Assembly (NCBI GenBank): GCA_947168525.1
Contig: CAMVMG010000023.1
Span: 1 to 34,591 of the forward strand
Direction of reading: 5' to 3'
Origin: an uncultured Bacteroidales bacterium
GTDB lineage: Bacteria; Bacteroidota; Bacteroidia; Bacteroidales; UBA932
DNA length: 34,591 bases
Shown one piece after another: positions 30,282-34,591 of the stretch. The notes under the pieces are model-generated. The model did not search any database, had not been told where the DNA came from, and saw only the letters and a program-made list of their open reading frames with translations. The position numbers were made by a program, and so were the translations under genes. Position 1 is the stretch's first letter; every line of letters begins with the position of its first letter.

Positions 30282-32612
30282 ATGCTCTCATTCCTTATAT
30301 ATGAAGCTAAGGTGGCGGTGGCGCTGCTAGTCTTCTACCTGTTCTACCGTTTCCTTCTGAAGAAGGAGACCTTCCACCGCTTTAATCGGGTGGTACTGGT
30401 GGGGACTGCAGTGCTCAGCTTCCTACTTCCGCTGTGCATCATTTCCATCCGCAGGCCGATGGAGATGGCTTCCGTGGCCCCGGAGCCTATGGTGCTGACG
30501 GAAATGCCTTCCCCGGAGCCGGTTCCATTCGTGGAACCCGTCCTGCCCTGGTGGCCCGTGGCGCTTGCCGTGCTGTTCTGGGCCGGGGTGGCCTTTGTAC
30601 TGCTTCGCGTGGCCATTTCCATCCTTTCCATCATCCGCATTGTCCGGCGTGGAGAACTTATCCGGGAAGAGAACGGCTGCAGGATTGTTGTTACGCAGCG
30701 GGATATCGATCCCTTCAGCTGGATGAAATATATCGTGCTTTCCCGGAAAGACTGGGAGGCTCCGCACACATCCATCCTCGCCCACGAGAAAGCCCATATC
30801 GGCTATGGCCATTCCGTGGAACTGCTGCTGGTGGATCTTCTATCGGCCCTCCAGTGGTTCAACCCGGCCATCTGGATGCTCCGCTCCGACCTTCAGGAAC
30901 TGCATGAGTATGAGGCCGATGACGCCGTGCTACGCAGTGGCGCCAATATCAAAGAATACCAGTATCTGCTAATAAGAAAAGCTGTTAGCAAGAGCGGCTA
31001 CTCAGTTGCCAACAGCTTTAATCACAGTATCCTTAAAAACCGAATTACTATGATGTCAAAATCCAAATCCCCTCTTGCGAGAGGGCTGCGGGTGCTATAT
31101 GCACTCCCGCTTGTGTGCCTGGGTATCGGCCTGCAGGCACAAACCATCTATGTCCCCGTGGACAAAGATAGTGAAAATAATCCTAAGAAGGGAATCCTCG
31201 AAGAAATTGTTGTTGTCAAGTACCCGGATGCGTCCCTGCCAACCGTTACAAAGGAAGAGCATCTGTACCAGCTTCCAGAAGTGAATGGTCTCGTTTCTAT
31301 TAAAGAAGTGGATACCCCGCCCATTTTTAGTGCCGGCTTCAGCCAATGGCTGAATGCCAGAATAATCTACCCGAAAGAATGCGCTCACGAAGGTACAGTG
31401 CAAATTAGCTTCGTAGTGGACGAAAACGGCAAGGTGGGCCACGTATCCATCTTACAGGGTGTATGTGACGAACTGGATAACATCGTGTCGAATCTGGTAC
31501 AGAAGTCTCCGGACTGGCAACCTGCAACGAAAGGAGGCCATTCCGTTGCAGTCCGGCTTATCCAACCGATAGTATTTGGAATTCACGGGCCTCAAAAAGA
31601 GGAAGGAAGTGGAAACAGTATTATGAATGTCACTACTGCTGACCAGATGCCTCGCTTCAATGGTGGAAGTACACAGGTGTTCGACGAATGGGTAAGGGCA
31701 AATCTGTCCTATCCGGCAAAGGCGGCTGCGAACCATATCCAGGGAAAGGTGACGCTTTCTTTCGTAATCTCGGAAACCGGTGAAGTCAAGGACGTAAAGG
31801 TGATTGAAGGACTGGACAAAGAGTTGGATGCCGAAGCGGTTCGTGTCGTGTCCTCTTCCCCTAAATGGACGCCTGCCATGAAGCAAGGAAAGCCGATGGC
31901 CACAGAATTGCTCTATACGGTTCCTTTCCTGATTGACCCCGACTTCACCATTCGAAAAACAGGAATAGTCCTGAACATTCGGGCCGACGGGACCATTGAA
32001 TCCGGGGGCAAGGTTTTCACCACTGCGCGGCTGAAGGAGATTATTCCGCCTCACAAACCGGGAGATCCGCTGACTACGGTACAGATTGTCGCCGAAGACA
32101 ATGTCCGCATGGGTGCCATTCAGGATGCAAAGGACGAACTGCGCAGATTAGGCTCTCTGAAGGTACAATACTTTTCACGGTCCGGGCAGGAGGGAGTTAC
32201 CCGCCATATGCCTCCGTTTCCTGCCGCTCAGAAGACACAGGAATCGGCCTATCCGGAGGTGATTCTTCCTGATGTGAAAAGGGAGAATCTCTTTGTGGTA
32301 CGCATTAACTCCGGGGACAAGATTTTCTTTGGAGACAAACCCCGTCAGGACGATGATGAGATGCTCCGGGTGGGCAAAGAGTTCCTGAGGGGGCATGGCA
32401 AAGAGGCTCGTTTTGTCCTCACGGTGGACCGGGGCACCAGTTACGGCGCTTACACGCACATGCAAAACCTGTTGGTGCGCGTATTTACGGAAGTCCGCAA
32501 CGAAAAGGCCCTGGAACAGTATGGGAAGCCCCTTCCCGAACTGTCGACAGAAGAAAGGAACCAGATCAACTACCAGATTCCCATCGGTATATCAGAGGCC
32601 GAAACAAAATAA
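30282..32612 (+). CDS. BlaR1/MecR1-like M56 sensor protease fused to TonB-C-like and ExbD-like domains
   Basis: A 776-residue membrane protein. Transmembrane segments lie near residues 5-25, 37-55 and 90-118, then an M56 metalloprotease domain with HEKAH (His168, Glu169, His172) and the WFNPAIWMLRSDLQELHEYE segment that completes the zinc site, and a fourth hydrophobic segment (about 270-287). The outside part has two TonB C-terminal-like domains (about 345-432 and 455-550; YPKECAHEGTVQISFVVDENG and YPAKAAANHIQGKVTLSFVI are the diagnostic starts). After them comes ExbD-like sequence (about 560-625 and 665-776) ending with YGKPLPELSTEERNQI and ISEAE, as in Bacteroidota ExbD. There is no penicillin-binding sensor domain. 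M56-TonB_C fusions are known in Bacteroidota; the added ExbD part is unusual. It is translated two bases after the repressor and should relay a periplasmic signal to it. Confidence 0.85.
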   Translation: MLSFLIYEAKVAVALLVFYLFYRFLLKKETFHRFNRVVLVGTAVLSFLLPLCIISIRRPMEMASVAPEPMVLTEMPSPEPVPFVEPVLPWWPVALAVLFWAGVAFVLLRVAISILSIIRIVRRGELIREENGCRIVVTQRDIDPFSWMKYIVLSRKDWEAPHTSILAHEKAHIGYGHSVELLLVDLLSALQWFNPAIWMLRSDLQELHEYEADDAVLRSGANIKEYQYLLIRKAVSKSGYSVANSFNHSILKNRITMMSKSKSPLARGLRVLYALPLVCLGIGLQAQTIYVPVDKDSENNPKKGILEEIVVVKYPDASLPTVTKEEHLYQLPEVNGLVSIKEVDTPPIFSAGFSQWLNARIIYPKECAHEGTVQISFVVDENGKVGHVSILQGVCDELDNIVSNLVQKSPDWQPATKGGHSVAVRLIQPIVFGIHGPQKEEGSGNSIMNVTTADQMPRFNGGSTQVFDEWVRANLSYPAKAAANHIQGKVTLSFVISETGEVKDVKVIEGLDKELDAEAVRVVSSSPKWTPAMKQGKPMATELLYTVPFLIDPDFTIRKTGIVLNIRADGTIESGGKVFTTARLKEIIPPHKPGDPLTTVQIVAEDNVRMGAIQDAKDELRRLGSLKVQYFSRSGQEGVTRHMPPFPAAQKTQESAYPEVILPDVKRENLFVVRINSGDKIFFGDKPRQDDDEMLRVGKEFLRGHGKEARFVLTVDRGTSYGAYTHMQNLLVRVFTEVRNEKALEQYGKPLPELSTEERNQINYQIPIGISEAETK

Positions 32613-32638
32613 ACCAGATCCCTATTGACTGGGTTTTT
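32612..32638. terminator. Weak hairpin between convergent genes
   Basis: AACCAG (32612-32617) can pair with CTGGGTT (32629-32635, one bulge), followed by a T run (to 32638) on the rightward strand. It overlaps the end of the M56 gene and the last codons of the convergent GH92 gene. The stem is short, so this is tentative. Confidence 0.35.
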
Positions 32639-34591
32639 GTGCGGTCAGGGAGAACTGCAGCCGGGCGCCATCGGATAGGGCCTCGTGGGGGAGGAAAGGG
32701 CTGTTCCACCTCTTGCCGTTGAGCTTCAGCCTGGAGACATAGCAGTTATCGGCCGAATTCTCCGGGGCGTCAATGACCAGGTCTCCGCCGGGGAGGTGCA
32801 CGGTGGCCTTCTTGAACAGGGGTGAGCCCAGGGCGTATTCGTTGCTGCCGGGGCATACGGGATAGAATCCCAGGGCGCTGAACACGTACCAGGCCGATGT
32901 CTGGCCGTTGTCTTCGTCGCCGCAGTAGCCGTCGGCCCAGGGGGTATAGAACTTCTCCATCACTTCCCGCACGCGGGCCTGGGTTTTCCAGGGCTTGCCA
33001 CACCAGTCATAAAGGTACAACATATGCTGGATGGGCTGGTTGCCGTGGGCGTAGTTGCCCATGCCCATCACCGTCATTTCCACAATCTCGTGGATGGGGA
33101 AGCCGTAGTAGGAGTCGTCGTAGAGCGGCGGCATGGCAAAGACCGTGTCCAGCTGGGCTGCAAAGGCTTCCGGCCCGCCCATCAGCTCCATCAGGCCGGG
33201 AATGTCGTGGAATACGCTCCAGGTGTAGTGCAGGCTGTTCCCTTCGGTGAAATCCCCGCCCCACTTGAGCGGATTGAAAGGCCGGCGGAAGGAACCGTCT
33301 TTGGCGCGGCCGTTCATGAGGCCATTTTCCGGATCGAAGAGATGGCGGTAGTTCCGGGCAGCCTTTCTGTAGGGGGCTAGTTCGGCTTCCGGACGGCCCA
33401 GAGCCTCTCCCAGCCGGGCGATGCACCAGTCGTCGTAGGCATACTCCAGGGTGCGGGCAGCACTTTCGGCAATGCCGGCGTCACAGGGGACGTAGCCCAG
33501 CGAGTCATAGAGCTGCCAGCCCAGGCGGCCCGTGGAGCCGATCGTGGGGTGTACTGCATGAGCCCCGTGTGTAACGGCTTCCCAGAGGGTTCCCATGTCC
33601 TGGCCGCGGATGCCTTTGAGGTAAGCGTCAGCCACCACGGAGGCGCTGTTGTTTCCCACCATGCAGTCCCGGTGGCCCGGCGAGGCCCATTCGGGCAGGA
33701 AACCACTCTCCTTGTAATGGTTTACCAGCCCCTGCTGGATGCGGGCGGCCGTTTCCGGATACACCAGGTTCACCAGCGGAAGCAGGGCCCGGAATGTGTC
33801 CCAGAAGCCAGTGTCCGTGTACAGGGGCCCGTCACAGACTTCTCCGGTGTGGGGACTGTAATGGACTTCGTTCCCGCCGGCATCCGTCTCCGACAAGTCC
33901 CGGGGGAACAGCAGGCAGCGGTACAGGCAGGAATAGAAGGTGCGCAGGTGGTCCAGGTTGTCGTCCTGGACTTCGATCCGGCCCAGAGCGGCGTTCCAAG
34001 CCTCCCGGGCGGCAGCTTTCACCGTTTGCAGGTCGCCTTCCGCTTCCCGGAGGTTCAGCCGGGCCTGTTCTGCCGAAATAAAGGACGACGCCACCCGGAG
34101 GTTTGCCTCCCGCCCTTCGGGAAGCTTGACAAGGACCGTATGCTCACCGGCGGGAATCTGTTCCATGGGGGCGTCGGAGCTGATGACGAAATAATTGCCG
34201 AAACCCTCCGGCACGCCGCCGTGGTTTTGTACACTGGTTCCTGTAATGGTATGGCTGTCAAGAAGTTCCACCGTCCCTCCCGGGTAGGCGTCCACCACCA
34301 GATAGGCCGGCCGGTCCTTCGGGTAGTGGATTCTGAAAGCTGCTGCGTGGACCGATGGAGCCAGCTCCACTTTCACATCGTAATCGGCCAGATAGACGCT
34401 GTAGTAGTAGGGTTTGGCAGTTTCGGCCTTGTGGGAGAACCAGCTGGAGCGGGCAGCCTCTTCCCACACAGGTACCCCGGTTACCGGCATCAGGGAGAAA
34501 GCGCCGTAGTCGTTGATCCAGGGGCTGGGCTGGTGTGTCTGCTTGAAGCCACGGATGTGCGTGGCGTCGTAGCGGTAGGTCCAGCCGTCGC
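32622..34591 (-). CDS. GH92 glycosidase, N-terminal part beyond the window
   Basis: The open frame continues to the right edge without a start, so the gene is partial (656 codons seen; signal and first domain residues missing). The first residues visible, including HIRGFKQTHQPSPWINDYGA, are the classic GH92 N-terminal domain pattern. Later marks are FWDTFRALLPLV, GHRDCMVGNN, YAHGNQPIQHMLYLYDW and GDEDNGQTSAWYVFSALGFY. The putative catalytic-acid position is Gln (codon 33036-33038) where the other GH92 in this window has Glu, although the acidic residues of GDED are kept. From memory, GH92 enzymes acting on mannose-phosphate linkages show this kind of change, since the leaving group needs no acid help. 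It therefore may not be a simple mannosidase. It converges on the M56 gene. Confidence 0.9.
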   Translation of the reverse strand, partial: DGWTYRYDATHIRGFKQTHQPSPWINDYGAFSLMPVTGVPVWEEAARSSWFSHKAETAKPYYYSVYLADYDVKVELAPSVHAAAFRIHYPKDRPAYLVVDAYPGGTVELLDSHTITGTSVQNHGGVPEGFGNYFVISSDAPMEQIPAGEHTVLVKLPEGREANLRVASSFISAEQARLNLREAEGDLQTVKAAAREAWNAALGRIEVQDDNLDHLRTFYSCLYRCLLFPRDLSETDAGGNEVHYSPHTGEVCDGPLYTDTGFWDTFRALLPLVNLVYPETAARIQQGLVNHYKESGFLPEWASPGHRDCMVGNNSASVVADAYLKGIRGQDMGTLWEAVTHGAHAVHPTIGSTGRLGWQLYDSLGYVPCDAGIAESAARTLEYAYDDWCIARLGEALGRPEAELAPYRKAARNYRHLFDPENGLMNGRAKDGSFRRPFNPLKWGGDFTEGNSLHYTWSVFHDIPGLMELMGGPEAFAAQLDTVFAMPPLYDDSYYGFPIHEIVEMTVMGMGNYAHGNQPIQHMLYLYDWCGKPWKTQARVREVMEKFYTPWADGYCGDEDNGQTSAWYVFSALGFYPVCPGSNEYALGSPLFKKATVHLPGGDLVIDAPENSADNCYVSRLKLNGKRWNSPFLPHEALSDGARLQFSLTAQKPSQ

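Noticed and set aside
29914..32612. Beta-lactam resistance locus
   Set aside because: The repressor and M56 protease resemble BlaI/BlaR1, but the sensor lacks a penicillin-binding domain and no beta-lactamase or PBP gene lies nearby, so resistance cannot be claimed.

Overview
The window looks like chromosomal DNA from a gut-type Bacteroidales bacterium (phylum Bacteroidota). The evidence is the gene content: SusC/Oar-type TonB-dependent receptors, BACON-domain lipoproteins, DUF5689/DUF6359-type OB-fold lipoproteins, GH92 and GH29 glycosidases, a C10 protease, and a BlaI/M56 pair. Supporting signs are the absence of Shine-Dalgarno sequences and several promoters of the Bacteroidota type (TTTG, 19 bases, TAnnTTTG). 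Most of the window is GC-rich, like Alistipes-like or uncultured Bacteroidales lineages. I cannot name a species.

Left half (129-19512): two divergent transcription units. The leftward unit encodes an Oar-like TonB-dependent receptor and an OB-fold/BACON lipoprotein. The rightward unit encodes a giant 1767-residue modular OB-fold lipoprotein, a secreted DNA/RNA non-specific endonuclease (NUC family), a lipoprotein endonuclease of the EEP family, a second TonB-dependent receptor, a DUF5689 lipoprotein and an M3 metallopeptidase. All have export signals. I read this as a candidate extracellular nucleic-acid foraging locus: OB-fold lipoproteins capture the polymer, two unrelated nucleases cut it, and two receptors import the products. 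It resembles a Sus-like locus but has no SusD. It is the best candidate in the window for an undescribed system.

Middle (19531-23212): a leftward operon of a GH92 alpha-mannosidase and a type I mannose-6-phosphate isomerase couples mannose release to its entry into glycolysis. Upstream lie two inverted arrays of a degenerate 22-base repeat and an orphan consensus promoter.

Right-centre (23213-28298): a markedly AT-rich cassette, probably acquired, with a membrane TPR regulator, a small DUF3244 secreted protein and a C10 (streptopain-like) cysteine protease, followed by a lipoprotein serpin under its own consensus promoter. A perfect 12-base-arm palindrome sits between the divergent regulator and protease units. 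This looks like a regulated protease with candidate inhibitors.

Right end (28460-34591): a GH29 alpha-L-fucosidase; a divergent BlaI-type repressor and M56 sensor protease with a palindromic operator in the shared promoter region; and a second GH92 enzyme that runs off the right edge. The M56 protein is an unusual fusion to two TonB C-terminal-like domains and ExbD-like periplasmic sequence. The second GH92 has Gln where the first has the putative catalytic-acid Glu.
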